Positions 1 through 11,723 of a stretch of DNA of 64,000 bases are shown piece after piece (within the stretch, counting starts at the first letter, position 1; the number at the start of each line of letters is the position of its first letter). This stretch comes from Paramyrothecium sp. XJ0827. Its lineage: Eukaryota > Ascomycota > Sordariomycetes > Hypocreales > Stachybotryaceae. The stretch is taken from positions 6,448,001-6,512,000 of the forward strand of contig JAJFPB010000001.1 of assembly GCA_020881915.1 (NCBI GenBank), read 5' to 3'. The notes under the pieces were generated by a model, which did no database searches, had not been told where the DNA came from, and saw only the letters and a program-made list of their open reading frames with translations. Made by a program: the position numbers and the translations under genes.

Positions 1-3000
1 GAAGCTCCGATGTACGGATTATGTTCCTCCATCTTGCTTCTAGGGGATTCCAGTCGTGACTTGGGATGCCCAAAAGCTCTACTGCGCCAGCCTTTCGAAA
101 GCGACTATCCTTACTTAGCCTGCTCTCGTGCCAATAAGTCTGGTTGTGGTTGAAAGGGTAACTAGGAAGACTTGTTAGAGTCTTGGGAGTATGACTTGGA
201 GGCATTGAGGCTGATGCATTGACCCGACCCAAATTGATGGGATAGCCTATGCTATACAAGCGACCAGCTGCCTCAAGAATTGTCTGAATGGCAGAAATGT
301 TACGTTTTAACATAGACGTGTATGTTATAGAGTTTTCGCGCTGAATGAACTGCAGATTCTCTTTGATAGGTCCTTGAAGAGCCGAGTGAGGTCCAATTTC
401 AAGAAGATCATTCGTGGGTAGTAAATGCCTGTGGCTGCCGTCAAGCTTCTTCACTCTGCTGCCTGTTGGAGGAGAACAGAGCACCGAAATTGCATCCGAG
501 AATAGAACCGGGCTGACCATATTTTGGACCCAGTATTCGGGTTCCAGCACGGCACTAGGGTTGATCCAAGTTCCTGTAACCGTAGATGCCATAAGGAGCT
601 TTGTGGTTTCTGGTCCTTGATCAGCAAGAGTGCCTATCGAAGAATGATATTCTTCTGCAATTGCCTGCATTTGGAAAGAGTGATATGCAACCGTCACTTT
701 GAGCCTTCGGAAAAATAATTTTTCGTCCTCCAAAAGAGTTTCCAATCGATTCAAGTGGATCGTGTCGCCTGACACAGTCACATTTTTGGGGCTGTTCACA
801 CAAGCGACAACGAGTCTCGAGCAACCCAGCTGAGCGGACACCTGCTCTATGTATGGTTGCACATCGGATCGTGATAATCCCACAGCAGTCATACTTCCAT
901 TACCGATGCTTTTGTGCGCCAGCTGAGCGGCTAACATGCCACGAAAGTAGGCAATTTTCCACGCCGAACGGCTGTCCAAAAGTTTGGCAGCATATCTTGA
1001 CAACGTATTAGTAACTCCCTATACGTGTCTCATGGAGATCTTACGCTGCAGCAATCTCGCCGGATGAATGGCCAATGACAGAAGTTGGCCGAATGTTGAA
1101 GTACTCCAGCAAATCCACCAACGCAACCTGAAGGATCGTACACAAGGTTTGGCTGTAAACAAGATCATTGACTTTGGAGACCAGAGCTCCCTTTTGAAGC
1201 TCATCTAATTTGTTAGCATACGATGACATGAGAAATCAGGAGAGAAAGGAGTAACCTACCAACCGGATTCCACGAACAACCAATACTTTGAAGATATGCT
1301 CCCGCTTTAGCTACGGAGTTCATGAAAATTGGATACCTGAACAGGAGCTCGGTACCCATGGCGTGCCATTGCGCGCCTTGCTGTGAGAAGTTTCCGTTAG
1401 AAATGATAGAGAAGAATTATTCTAATTGACCTACTCCAGTAAATATGAAAGCAATCCTGGGGCAATTCTGGGTTCTTGTAGGCGCAGCCATTCGTCTTGG
1501 AATCTGGTAAATGTTGCTAGACTGGGTCGCTACTGTAAAGGTTCGCCATTGCAAGTGAGTTCTTCGGTTTGAGAGAGTGTGTGCCATGTTTTGCAAGTAT
1601 TCTTGCTCATCTTTGGGAGAGATCTGAAGGGCAGTGAGATACTCATCCCAAGTTTCGGCGAGCCGGGCAATCCCGTCCTTGTCCGCTGTAGACCAAACAA
1701 GTAAGACCTCTACTGGGCCCTTTCCGGAATCTTTGCTGGTTTCCCTGCCATTGCTTGTTTTTCCGACTTGAACACAATCCCCTGTTCTGTCCGTGGCACC
1801 TGAAAGTGGCTGTTTCTTTCTCAGCTCGCAATTGGAAGAATCGCCATTCAATCCTTCATTGTTACCCCTTTGGAGCAATTTTGCTACTGAAGATGCCAAG
1901 GCATTTTCTGACACTGGTGATGGAGAAGTATTGTGCATTCCTTGTAAGCCATTGATTGCAAGGTGGTGATGTGCATCTTCCAGGATAATATGGCTGTTCG
2001 CTCCACCAAATCCAAAAGACTGTACAGATGCGCGACGTAAGCCAGCACAGGGCCAAGGAACAGACTCAATAGGCATCTCGTGTTATGTTAGCGCCATAGC
2101 TCTTCTACAGTCTTAGATATTTGACCCTATACCTTAATGTGAAGAAACTCAGCGTCAATCTTCAGGTTGAGCTTTTCAAAATTGTGACTGAGAGGCGGTA
2201 TCACTCCTTTTTCAAGTGCAAGAACAACCTTAATAACGCCAGCAATGCCACTTCCGCCTTCCAGGTGGCCGATGTTGGATTTAACAGAACCCCTTTTAAG
2301 TCAATGTGTCAGTCGTGTGTTCTCGACGCTTAAAGTCATGATATCCACTTACACATAGAGAGGCTCGCTCGAATTTCGAGATTGCCGAAATACCGAGCCT
2401 ATGGCGCCTACCTCGATAGGATCGCCAACAGGAGTTCCTGTAGTATATATTAGCACAACACACATCCTTGAATGAGAAACAAAGCTCATATTCACCGGTT
2501 CCGTGCGCCTCGAAATATCGTGTTGAATGTAGGTCAAGTCCAGCCTTACAATATGTATCCAATATGAGGTTCTCTTGCGAGTCTTTGCTGGGCTGGGTGA
2601 GACTTGGCGTTTTCCCATCTTGATTGGAGCACGAAGATCGGATCACAGCTCTGATAGTATCATTATCCGCCAAAGCGGCATGAAGGGGCTTCACCACCAA
2701 GACACCAAATCCTTCGCCTCTAGCGTAACCATTGGCACGATGATCAAAGCTGAAACAGCGGCTGTCCTTCGATAGAAAGCCCAAATTGTCCAAACCAGCT
2801 GTAGCTTCAGGGGCAAACATAACGTTTCCTCCGCAGGCAAGACCCTAAAAGCGATGAATAACATGGACGCTCGAACAGATGCTGCGACACTCACCATTGT
2901 CGAGTCACCGCTCCAGATAGACTGACACACCAAGTCTAGAGCCATTAGACTGCTAGAACATGCAGTATCCACATTAGCGCTTGGGCCCTTCAAGTCGAAA

Positions 3001-3518
3001 AACCAACTGACACGGTTGGCAGTCATATTCATGGAAGTCCCGGCGGTGTGATATTTTGGCAGCATGGCAGGATCTTTGTATATCATGGAGTTGTAGTCAG
3101 TCGAAAAGCCGCCCGTATAAACGCAAGTCTTGGTCCGGGCTAGGCGTTCCACGGGGATGCCGGCATTTTCAATAGCCCTATAGGCCGTTTCCAAAGTAAA
3201 TCGTTGAACAGGTTCCATGGCCGCTGCTTCATCAGCACTGATGGAGAAAAAAGGTGCATCAAAAGCGGCCAAATTCCCTTTCATGAAATGTCCACCACGC
3301 ATGGAAATGGAATCGAGGCGCGATGGGATTGGGTGATGCCATGAGGCTATCTCCAATCGGTCTGATGGGAAATCGCTGGATGCACATTGCCGTGTAATGA
3401 GCATCTTCCAGAAAGAGTCATCGTCAATCGCCTCTTGAGGGAGACGGAAAGACATGCCTATGATGGCTAATGGAGGAAGGCGGCTGCCCATGTTAACATT
3501 GTCCAATGATGGTGTCAT
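1..3518 (-). CDS. Highly reducing polyketide synthase, 5' part (KS-AT-start of DH), runs off left edge
   Basis: Iterative type I PKS that would build a reduced polyketide in the cytosol. From the start at 3518 I can thread eight exons in phase: 3518-2895, 2844-2496, 2437-2353, 2292-2133, 2076-1435, 1380-1260, 1204-1045 and 995 to the edge, with introns of 49-60 nt. The ketosynthase shows DTACSSS (active Cys), the [11 protein letters not shown]is motif (rebuilt across an intron) and KSNIGH. The acyltransferase follows with FTGQGAQW and the GHSSGE serine motif. Near the edge [16 protein letters not shown] is typical of the start of an HR-PKS dehydratase domain. No stop or frameshift is seen in the visible part. 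Later domains (MT, ER, KR, ACP) lie outside the window. The product cannot be named. Divergent from the MFS transporter gene. Confidence 0.93.
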
Positions 3519-4417
3519 ATTCCTTCGAGAGTCAATCTCGGAGATAAGCTAGACCTGTGTTTCCGGAAAAGCTGTTTGCTGAGAGCGACAACGCAAAAGC
3601 AAAAGACAATGTAAAAAAGGTATGACGCGCGATATTGTAACAAAACTTTGCGTCGTAAGCCGAGAAGACGTCAAATCGTTCAGCCGACCTTTGCGGAATA
3701 CAGGAGCTCTGGAAACGGCCCCCAGCTAAATGTCCTGGCCCCCATGACTTCCTTTGGTTTGACCAACAGCCGTTATCGTAATAATTCGATAAGTTCAAAA
3801 TTCAAGCGGGTCTGTCAGGATCACTTCTAGGGGGTATCTGGGATCGCTGCAGTAAAATCGAAATGGAAGGAGGCATACTAACCGGATAGTTCGGAAATGT
3901 CTCTTGAGTTTCCCGCAGTATTCAGTTAACCTCCCCCGTGAGCTGAGCAAAAAGGAGCCACTTGGTTTTTCGAGTTATTCGGGCTGGTAAAATTGTCAGA
4001 TCTCAAATCTCTCCATTAGGTCTTACTCAGCTTATTATGCTGTGCGAGTTAACATGCATGAGTTTGCGCTCAGTCGCACACAAATGCCTTTTCGGGGGCA
4101 AAGGCGCCCACTGCACTACAAGAACAGAAGTTTCCACCGGGCACATGACCACGAGTTGGTTATATGAGCATTCTCTCGATTATCCGGCCCTTGTTGGCTC
4201 TTGAATGCTCACCAGATAATGCGGCACTTGGCAGATTTCTGTGACTAGGACACCTAAAGCACGAGAGCAACGAATCGTGGCTTAACATCACAGAAAATAT
4301 CGATTCGCTTCATCAAGCAGTTAGCCATCCAAGCTCATACTTTCAAGACTCCCACATCATCGGAGGGTTTGCGCCGCAGACTTGAGCCCGAGTTCCAGCT
4401 ATTAGCAAGTCGCTGTC
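3519..4417. promoter_or_regulatory. Divergent intergenic promoter region between PKS and MFS transporter
   Basis: About 900 bases with no convincing gene, lying between two divergently transcribed cluster genes, so it should hold both promoters. The short reading frames inside it have no domain resemblance and low-complexity composition. I see no operator that I can name with confidence. Co-regulation of the two genes is inferred from layout only. Confidence 0.5.
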
Positions 4418-6442
4418 ATGGCCAAAGTTCAACACGACCCCGAAGGGCAAAGTGATCCGTCTGCCAAGTCAACACAGTCGGAAAATTCCGGGAAGTACCT
4501 TACTAGGTGGCGCCTATATTTCGCTATCTTTGGGTATGCTCGTTGCAGTAGCAAGTGTAAAGGCACTTTGAACTAATGCGGGGATTGCAGTTTATTCTTG
4601 GGTGTTGTACTCCCATCGATGGAGGTATCGATTGTCAGCACGTCTCTCATCACTATCTCCAAAGATCTCAGCAGCTACAGCCGGAGTAGCTGGATAGTTA
4701 CATCTTACCTCCTTACCTACACCGGTATGTAACAAAAGTTCTGGGGCTCAAGGATCCGCAGGCAATTGATCTCAAGATCTAGGATTCCTTATCTTGTGGG
4801 CTAGACTGGCCGATGTATTTGGCCTTAAACCCGCGATGCTAACGTCAATGGTTCTCTTTATCGCCTTCTCTGGGGGTTGCGGTGCTTCCCAGACCGTGGA
4901 ACAACTGTTTGTTCTCACTATTTCTAGAGATTTCATTCATGAGTACTTTGATTCTGACAGACATTCAATACAGCATAGTAAATCGAGCATTTCAGGGCAT
5001 CGGAGGAGCCGGCCTCTACTCACTGGTTCTCATCGCTTTTATCCAACTAGTGCCACCTCGACTTTTCAACCTCATCTCTGCTGTTGGTTCTTCTGCAGTC
5101 GCTTTAGGTTTAATCCTTGGGCCCTTGGTTGGTGGTGCTATTAATAATAGTGGCTCATGGCGATGGGCATTCCTGTTGAAGTAAGTTTGACAACACCTTG
5201 AGGAAGAATGACCAGCTTGAAAGCTCACAAATATTATGACAACAGTCTACCCGCTGGAGCCGTTGCTTTCATTGTTCTGGTACTCGTCCTTCCACGAAAC
5301 TTTCCGCTTCAGTCTGAAACACCAAAGTCAAGCAAATCCCTACACCTGATATTGAAGATAGACTTTTTGGGTGCCTTCTTACTTCTCACAGCCACAGTGC
5401 TCTTGGTCACCGCATTATCAGAGGGAGGGAGGCGATACCCATGGAACTCTAGCACCATCATCGTTTTCTTCATCTTGTCCGGGGTATCTTGGATTGCCTT
5501 CCTTGTATGGCAATGGTTTTCCAGCCGGAGGATGATCTCTATTGAGCCAATATTCCCTTGGCGGTTCTTTGGCAATCGCGTATGGATGGGAGTTCTGCTG
5601 TAAGATTGCTTCTACCTTATGCTGGTCATTTACATTAACCTTCTATTGCAGTGGATCCCTTCTCGCCGGCGCGTCCAGCACAATTGCTTTCATCGAGATT
5701 CCCCAGCGATTTCAGATCGTCAATGGTAATGACCCGCTTGATGCGGGAGTAAAGTTGTTGACATATGCTGCTGGGATCCCCTTCGGAACCGCGGTCCCCA
5801 CAGGTCTAAGCAAGTTCAAAGTGCCATACATATTCAGCCTATGTATTGGAACCATCGCACAAATTGTGAGCTTTGCCCTCTTGTCAACCATCCCGACAAC
5901 CATTGAGATCTGGCCTGGCCAATATGGTTATTATTTTGTGGCCGGCTTGGGTGTTGGCGCATCTTTGGCAACCCAATACATGATGGCACCACTTGTGGTA
6001 GATAAGCAAGACAAAAGTAAGATGATACTCACTTGGCAAGTTTGAATACCAGTTCCAAGACTTACTAATCTATGCTTCAGACGTATCCATTGGAACAGTT
6101 GTACAACTACGAATGCTGGGTGGGGCCTTGGGTATCGCTGTAGCAAACACTGTGCTGAACAATCATGTGCGAAACCATCTGGAACCAATCTTATCGGTCA
6201 CTCAATTTGAGTCTGTTCTTGAATCACCGCACAACATAGCTGCCATTCCTGAGGACCTGGCACAGATAATTCGAAAGGTATATGGGGAGGCATACAACCT
6301 TCAGATGCGCGCCGCTATCGGTTTTTGTGGTGGGCAAGTTTTCTCCATTCTTTTGGCTTGGAAGAAGAATCAAGTTCGACTGAATGACGAGGGCAACTTG
6401 GAGACTGAAAATAGTGGAGGAAATGGAGAAACAAAAGCCTGA
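4418..6442 (+). CDS. MFS drug/toxin efflux transporter (DHA2-like, 14-TM type)
   Basis: Proton-coupled exporter of the plasma membrane, of the fungal multidrug/toxin efflux type often found beside PKS genes. Seven exons join in phase to 553 aa: 4418-4533, 4591-4724, 4783-4906, 4974-5180, 5246-5599, 5652-6016, 6081-6442. After a hydrophilic N-terminus of about 35 residues come repeated hydrophobic segments. Visible motifs are RAFQGIGGAGLYS, the antiporter motif C region LGLILGPLVGGAI, and the loop FGLKPAMLTS resembling motif A. The C-terminus is short and polar. Length and order fit the family, and no lesion is seen. Likely self-protection or export for the cluster product; the substrate is unknown. 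Confidence 0.92.
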
Positions 6443-7224
6443 TTATTGGTTAAAATTTGATGCGGGAGTGCATTATTTGGAATCTGCTGCGATGAGGGGA
6501 GGTTAAGCGAAGACGAAGTAAACCGTATGATGACATCTCCCGCTTTAATGAATTGTTTTTGATGATTGAGAAGAAGAAGATATATCGTGAGGGTTGGATA
6601 AAACGTCAGAGAGATGATGTTTACTACGCAATTCATTCTTCGGCTTGTGAGGCTTACCTCCACAATCCCTAATATTGATCAGGAGCTCAAATTGCTTTCC
6701 ATACATTCACTAACTAATATGTGTCAAAATATCAGCACTAATTTCACCTGCCATCAATGATAGCTGAGGATAAGACCCCACGAACACCCTACCATCAGTC
6801 ATGCTGGAGGGTTGGCAGGATATCCTGCCGGATCTCACGTAAGACGAGGTTGTGGAGCACGGTGTCGCGTATGTAAATTTTAAATCTCCTATTATGCTGT
6901 TGGTTGCTCCTACATTATGTCCGGTGAGGTGGCTTCTGAACGTGAAGTTGCTAATCGAGGAAAATGCGGCCCGTACGGGTGCTTTCGCGCGCACTGCTGA
7001 TGACGATGTCGTGTCACACCAACCATCCATATTCCTGCGCCTAAACTTGTAAAGGAGGGGACCAAAAGGACTTCCGTTCTCACTTGGTGTGGAAGGTGCT
7101 AGCCATTGTATATATTACCCTTGATCCTCTCGGAGTATGAGTGCGAAGTATGTCGCATATTCGTTCCTGTGGAAGCCCTCCTCTCATAGACTAGCCGCAC
7201 GCAGTCCTACTGGATCTCATAAAA
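6443..7224. other. Spacer downstream of MFS gene, no supported gene
   Basis: Roughly 780 bases. A 106-codon frame on the minus strand (6710-7030) and a 66-codon frame on the plus strand overlap here, but neither shows a recognisable domain. I see no repeat or RNA gene. Confidence 0.4.
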
Positions 7225-8186
7225 ATGCATTTTCTTTGGTAAGTTTCAGAACATACTTCTCTGGATTAGGGCCTGATCTTGGCGCAGTTTGCACGGTAGA
7301 GGCACCAATGCCAAGGTAGTCGGGCCCATATGAAAGAAATTGATTCTGTTGATACAAGGCTCATCCATATGGCCTGCAGATCTTTGAGATGCAACTAGGT
7401 ATGATGCAATGATAGGCTAGTGCTTCCGATTCTAACCTGAACATGACAGCGGCAATCAAGTATGAACTTGGTGATCATCACACATACGACTTTGTGGAAG
7501 GAAGCGTACCCTGGGAGATTGATCCTAGTAAGCCACTGAATCCTGAGTTTAATGTGCTTCTGACGCTTTGAACTTGGACTAAATATTCTTCAGCGTTGAA
7601 GAACATGATACCCGGTGAACAAACGGCTTTTGCATTTTATGATCAAACCACTGAGTCTGCGCTCAAAGCACTTGGGGACTTTGAGACCTTCATTCAACTA
7701 GAGGGGCCTTACGATGGGGTCATCGCATTCAGTATGGGCGTCCCTATCGTCGCTACGTGGATGGTTCACCAAGTTAAGCAAGGAAAGCCTCTTGGGCCAT
7801 ACTTCAGCTGCGCCATTTTCTTTTCTGCTCCCCCCGCAGCCTATGATGTTAATGAACTGAGTAATGGTCGGTTCAGTTTACTTGACTGGGAAGAAGCAGG
7901 TCAACTGATTGATATTCCCACAGCCCACATTTGGGGCAGAGAAGATACTTGGGCAAAGGAGGCAGAAGGGATGACAAAGTTCTGCAAGCCACAGGCCGTT
8001 TCAACCTTTGTGCATGAAGGAGGACATGAGATACCAAGCACCAGCTCAGGAGATGCCGTGACAATGTGTGTGAATGTTATCAGGCGGGCAGTCAAAATGG
8101 CGGAAGACAATGTCAGAGCGGGCCAATATCAGAGTAAATCAGAGTATTGGCCACCGAGCTCTATTTCTACTACTCAGTTATACTGA
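7225..8186 (+). CDS. FSH1-family serine hydrolase (possible polyketide-releasing thioesterase), N-terminus doubtful
   Basis: Alpha/beta hydrolase of the FSH1 (DUF341-like) family. Such proteins, e.g. LovG of lovastatin synthesis, release products from HR-PKSs, so the cluster position makes sense. Supported exons are 7359-7398, 7450-7527 and 7594-8186, joined in phase. Motifs: IFEMQLAAIKYEL, DFVEGSVPW, the nucleophile elbow AFSMG (Ser), the acid region GREDTWAKEA and the catalytic His in HEGGHEIP. The family begins with M-x-F-L-C-L-H-G. A possible 14 nt first exon MHFL.. lies at 7225-7238 before a good donor, but joining it gives the wrong frame, and the expected LHG reads as HP in the downstream exon. 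Either there is a one-base lesion or the true start is elsewhere, e.g. an ATG near 7388 giving a truncated protein. Confidence 0.75.
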
Positions 8187-8302
8187 ATAGAAAGCTTTGT
8201 TTATTCCTGTGTTGATCAGATGTAGGAATTTGTGTGACAAGGTACTTTTGCCATGAGTTTATGTGAACCATGTCTTCATATATAATAGAGTGAGACAAAG
8301 AC

Positions 8303-9175
8303 TCAAGCAAGAGACGCCACCCAAACATCCATGGTCCTTGCCTTATCGGCACCGCTCGATGCAAGTGAACTCACAACTGCATCCCGCGATGACCTGAGGA
8401 CAGTTTTCAGCTTGGGATCCCTAACATGCGTTTCAACTTCCTTCAGGAAGCTCTCGTGCTTCACAGCAGAAGTCTCCCAGTGTCCATCCAGCAGACTGTC
8501 TGCTGGAATCACAACGTCCTCGCGCTGTAGAGTCCATCCTGCACGACCTGCAATCGTCTTGATGTCTCCTGGACTGACCAGACAGCGGATGTTTGCATCA
8601 CTCGTTTCATTGTGCGCCTCAAGAGTGGCCCTTGCCACAGCAGCCAAGACATGCGGTACTGCACTTCTCTCGGTCGCCGCGAGCGCATACTCAGCAACGA
8701 GCAGCCTAGTGGCCCGGGTCCGTAGCTGGGTCAGCATGCGGGCGAGCACGTCCGGCGACGCAAAGTACCAAATGCAGTGCCCAAACACGACTAAATCCCA
8801 CGAGCTATCCGGTAGTTTCGCCAGAAATTCCACTGGATCCGCACAGTGCCATGTGATGCGATCGCCGACTGCACTTGCGGAGAGGTGGGCCTGGGCCTGG
8901 GCGAGGGTGAATGGCTCGCCGTAGTCTGGGCTCCCGGGATCCACAGCGTCAATGTGACCGGATGGGCCAACAGCCTCGGCCAGCACCGCCGTGCAATTTC
9001 CCTGACCGCAGCCGATCTCTAGTATTCGAGAGCCTGGTGCGATCTGCCATAGGTTGATGAGCTGGATGCGGTGCTCTGCCTGGCCGACCTCAACGTAGGC
9101 ATATTCTGGTGAGGTAAGGAAATAGGACGCGATTGTTTCCGCCGCTGATGCGGGGATAGGTTGAAAAGAAGACAT
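8303..9175 (-). CDS. SAM-dependent class I methyltransferase
   Basis: Single-exon protein of 290 aa. The SAM-binding motif I is ILEIGCGQGNCTAVLAE (about residues 50-66). The following acidic end of strand 2 reads IDAVDPG, and motif II-like DLVVFGHCIWYF is at about 125-136. It resembles UbiE/Coq5-like small-molecule methyltransferases and cluster O- or C-methyltransferases, but the substrate is unknown. The coding is visibly GC-richer than the PKS and MFS genes and has no intron, so it may have a different origin or simply be the next gene beyond the cluster. It ends 116 bases from the hydrolase stop in convergent orientation. Confidence 0.9.
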   Translation of the reverse strand: MSSFQPIPASAAETIASYFLTSPEYAYVEVGQAEHRIQLINLWQIAPGSRILEIGCGQGNCTAVLAEAVGPSGHIDAVDPGSPDYGEPFTLAQAQAHLSASAVGDRITWHCADPVEFLAKLPDSSWDLVVFGHCIWYFASPDVLARMLTQLRTRATRLLVAEYALAATERSAVPHVLAAVARATLEAHNETSDANIRCLVSPGDIKTIAGRAGWTLQREDVVIPADSLLDGHWETSAVKHESFLKEVETHVRDPKLKTVLRSSRDAVVSSLASSGADKARTMDVWVASLA

Positions 9176-9782
9176 GATTTTGCTGGTGATTGCCGCCTCC
9201 TGAAAACATATCTGTCTTTCTTATAGAGCCCATTATCATCGTATTTGCCCCGTTTTATAACCGCCAATGACTCACGCGCCTATTGTCTAACTTTAACGGG
9301 AATGAAAGGATCGCATCTTACTCACTACTTTCCTATTTTGGCTACCCTTATTACCTGGAACTTTTGGATTTATATGAACAGGGAAGCCGCATCTTCACCC
9401 GTTAACATTATGACTACTTGTTATTTGCGAACTGGCCCGCATATGTTGCCTCATGTTGTGGCGCTTCTCTGCGAAAGCGAGTAAATAGTCTACACCAATC
9501 AAATTCACTCTGAATAACAATGAAGTAAATGCAATGCCTTTATTCCAAAATTCACGTTTGAAAAGATTTCAGGGACCATGTTGAATTTTTCGTTTCCTGT
9601 TTCTAGATGGAAGAAAGCACTGAATTTTCTACAGAATTTAGGGGACGCAATATATTGTCTTACTCTGAAGATATCGTTCTATATTGATGATGCAACGTAC
9701 TTCGTCGGGCTGCATGTTGTTCCATGTCTATTCTTCGTGCCTGTTCCGCATCTTGATATCACCCAATAGCCGAATTCTTGCC
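9176..9782. other. Spacer upstream of methyltransferase, no supported gene
   Basis: About 600 AT-leaning bases that should carry the methyltransferase promoter and the 3' end of the S28 peptidase transcript. The small frames here have no recognisable content. Confidence 0.4.
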
Positions 9783-11723
9783 TCATATTGTGGCGAGGCC
9801 AACAAGAACGGCGATAGCAGCCGCAAGTCGGAAATCAAGGTTGGCCGTTAAATGGCTACCGTTGTCCTTACCATCATCATCACCACCCTCGCCACTGCCT
9901 TTGTCACCGCTCGAGTCTGCAGGCAATCCCTTGTCCGAATCATCAGCACCACTTCCGTTTTGTGGAGCGTCTCTACTCTGGTTGAAACACGGCTGCCACG
10001 TCTCCCACGCCTTAACAAACAATTCAACACCCTGCTGCACGGGTGTCTTCTTTTCCAGGCTGCCGCGAATCCATGGCCGTGTAATCATATCTTCCATATG
10101 CACAGCTCCAGGATATAAGGTGCCGAATACGTCTGAACCGCTCAGCGGCTCGTTGCACTTGGGTACATTGGTCGTCATACTTCGCTTGGGGGCACCATAG
10201 GCCTGTTCCTCGGTCGCGACGCCAAAGGCCCGCCAGGGGTCATCCTCGCCCACACCAAACATGACATTGCTGGGCCTCATATCCCAGCCGCCCATTTCAA
10301 GGAGCTCAGTGTTGTTGATCTTCTCCGGAAATTCAGAGCCAGGAAGATCCTTGAAAACCGTATTCACGTACCGGTCACGGATGGCGGAGACGTTGTAGTA
10401 GCTGCTGACGATCTGATATTCGACGCTGCTGTTGGAACCCTGCCACTTGCCCAACTGTGTACGGGCTTGCCAGGACCAACTCTTAGAGTCCCACTTGTTC
10501 CCCGGCTCACCTTTGAAGCTACGAGGCCGGGTGGACCTGAACTCCGAAATTTCGTTGTTCGCTTTCCAGATTCCGAACATCAAGGCGTGCCACGCAACGC
10601 GACCGCCTTCCTGTGCATGGGTTTCCGCGACGCCCTTGCTGGAAAAATCAGCCCCTCCAGGGTTGCGGGTAATGGCAACAAACATATCCCTAACATTCTC
10701 AGCGCTGGACGCGTCACGGAGGTACTGTTCCCAGTCAAACGTCTCCATGTAGTCGCACATTGGACGAGTTGTGTGTAGGGCTCCCAAATTTTGGAAACTG
10801 CCATAATCCTTGAATGTGATTGCGTGGTCGAACTCGATGGCGAATCGGATCGGGGTTTTGTAGACTGTCTTTTCATCGGTGCCGTTGCTTCTAATAATCC
10901 CGAGTGTATTCGACAAATCGAGCACAGCATCCGTATCACCAGATCTTAGGATGCGGTCAAAATACCTGACGACGGCCTCAAGGTCGTTGGTGCAATTCTG
11001 GGGCAGATGGCGAGCGATGGCGTTATTGTATAGGGAACCATCTTCTTGGGCCTGCAATGGAGCATCGGAGGACCAGGCGGCATAGAAAATTTCGGGATAC
11101 TTTTGTCGAGACCATGCAGCCAATGAGCCTGGATACGAGCCACCCATTATAATCCATGGGGTGTGATAGGGTCCAAGGTTCTCGGGATCCTTCTTGTTCT
11201 CATTCTTGTCGAGCGTTGTCTTGTTGAAATTGTTGGCAAAGTAGACCATGTCTTGCATGGCCTGTTGCACCGTCAGGTACCTGTATCCAGAGACGCCATC
11301 TAATGGAAGGCCAGTCTCGTGGTCATGCTCGACAACCAAGCTCAGGCCGTAATATCGATGCTCCCAGCCAACAACAATGCCACCCAATTCGCGAGCTAGT
11401 GACAGGGCGCTAGATTCGACATCTCCGGGCTTGCCGTAGAAATCAGCCAGGTAGGAGGCAACCACTCGTTTTGTCACTGTCTTTTCACCAAAGGCCAACA
11501 GGATCACCGGACCGCCCTTCTTGTAGTATGTATCATTGATGAAGTATCTGTTCTGAAAGGTATCTCTGTTGGACTCGTCAAAGTGATCTATAGGGAGTTC
11601 GATTGTGTAGGTTGGAATCTTGGGTGCAACTATGTCGCCGGACACTCGCACACGGGTCGAAAAGTCATTGACGGCGCCTAGGACGAATCCCTCCACGAAT
11701 AGGAGTAAAGCGAGCCATTTCAT
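9783..11723 (-). CDS. Secreted serine carboxypeptidase S28 (Pro-X carboxypeptidase / DPP2 type)
   Basis: Single exon, 646 aa from the chosen Met at 11723; an upstream in-frame Met at 11765 would put 14 polar residues before the signal peptide, so I prefer the inner one. Residues 1-17 (MKWLALLLFVEGFVLGA) form a signal peptide. The family's EHRYYG motif is followed by the nucleophile motif GGSYPGS. Further along come GEDDPW (Asp region) and GAVHMEDM (His region). Many N-glycosylation sequons fit a secreted protein. The C-terminus is a Ser/Gly/Asp-rich stretch followed by a short hydrophobic tail, suggesting a GPI anchor. S28 enzymes cleave Pro-X bonds, often at acid pH. No lesion is seen. Confidence 0.93.
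   Translation of the reverse strand: MKWLALLLFVEGFVLGAVNDFSTRVRVSGDIVAPKIPTYTIELPIDHFDESNRDTFQNRYFINDTYYKKGGPVILLAFGEKTVTKRVVASYLADFYGKPGDVESSALSLARELGGIVVGWEHRYYGLSLVVEHDHETGLPLDGVSGYRYLTVQQAMQDMVYFANNFNKTTLDKNENKKDPENLGPYHTPWIIMGGSYPGSLAAWSRQKYPEIFYAAWSSDAPLQAQEDGSLYNNAIARHLPQNCTNDLEAVVRYFDRILRSGDTDAVLDLSNTLGIIRSNGTDEKTVYKTPIRFAIEFDHAITFKDYGSFQNLGALHTTRPMCDYMETFDWEQYLRDASSAENVRDMFVAITRNPGGADFSSKGVAETHAQEGGRVAWHALMFGIWKANNEISEFRSTRPRSFKGEPGNKWDSKSWSWQARTQLGKWQGSNSSVEYQIVSSYYNVSAIRDRYVNTVFKDLPGSEFPEKINNTELLEMGGWDMRPSNVMFGVGEDDPWRAFGVATEEQAYGAPKRSMTTNVPKCNEPLSGSDVFGTLYPGAVHMEDMITRPWIRGSLEKKTPVQQGVELFVKAWETWQPCFNQSRDAPQNGSGADDSDKGLPADSSGDKGSGEGGDDDGKDNGSHLTANLDFRLAAAIAVLVGLATI

Noticed and set aside
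6710..7030. 106-codon minus frame between MFS and hydrolase
   Set aside because: No recognisable domain, and no start or splice context to support it.
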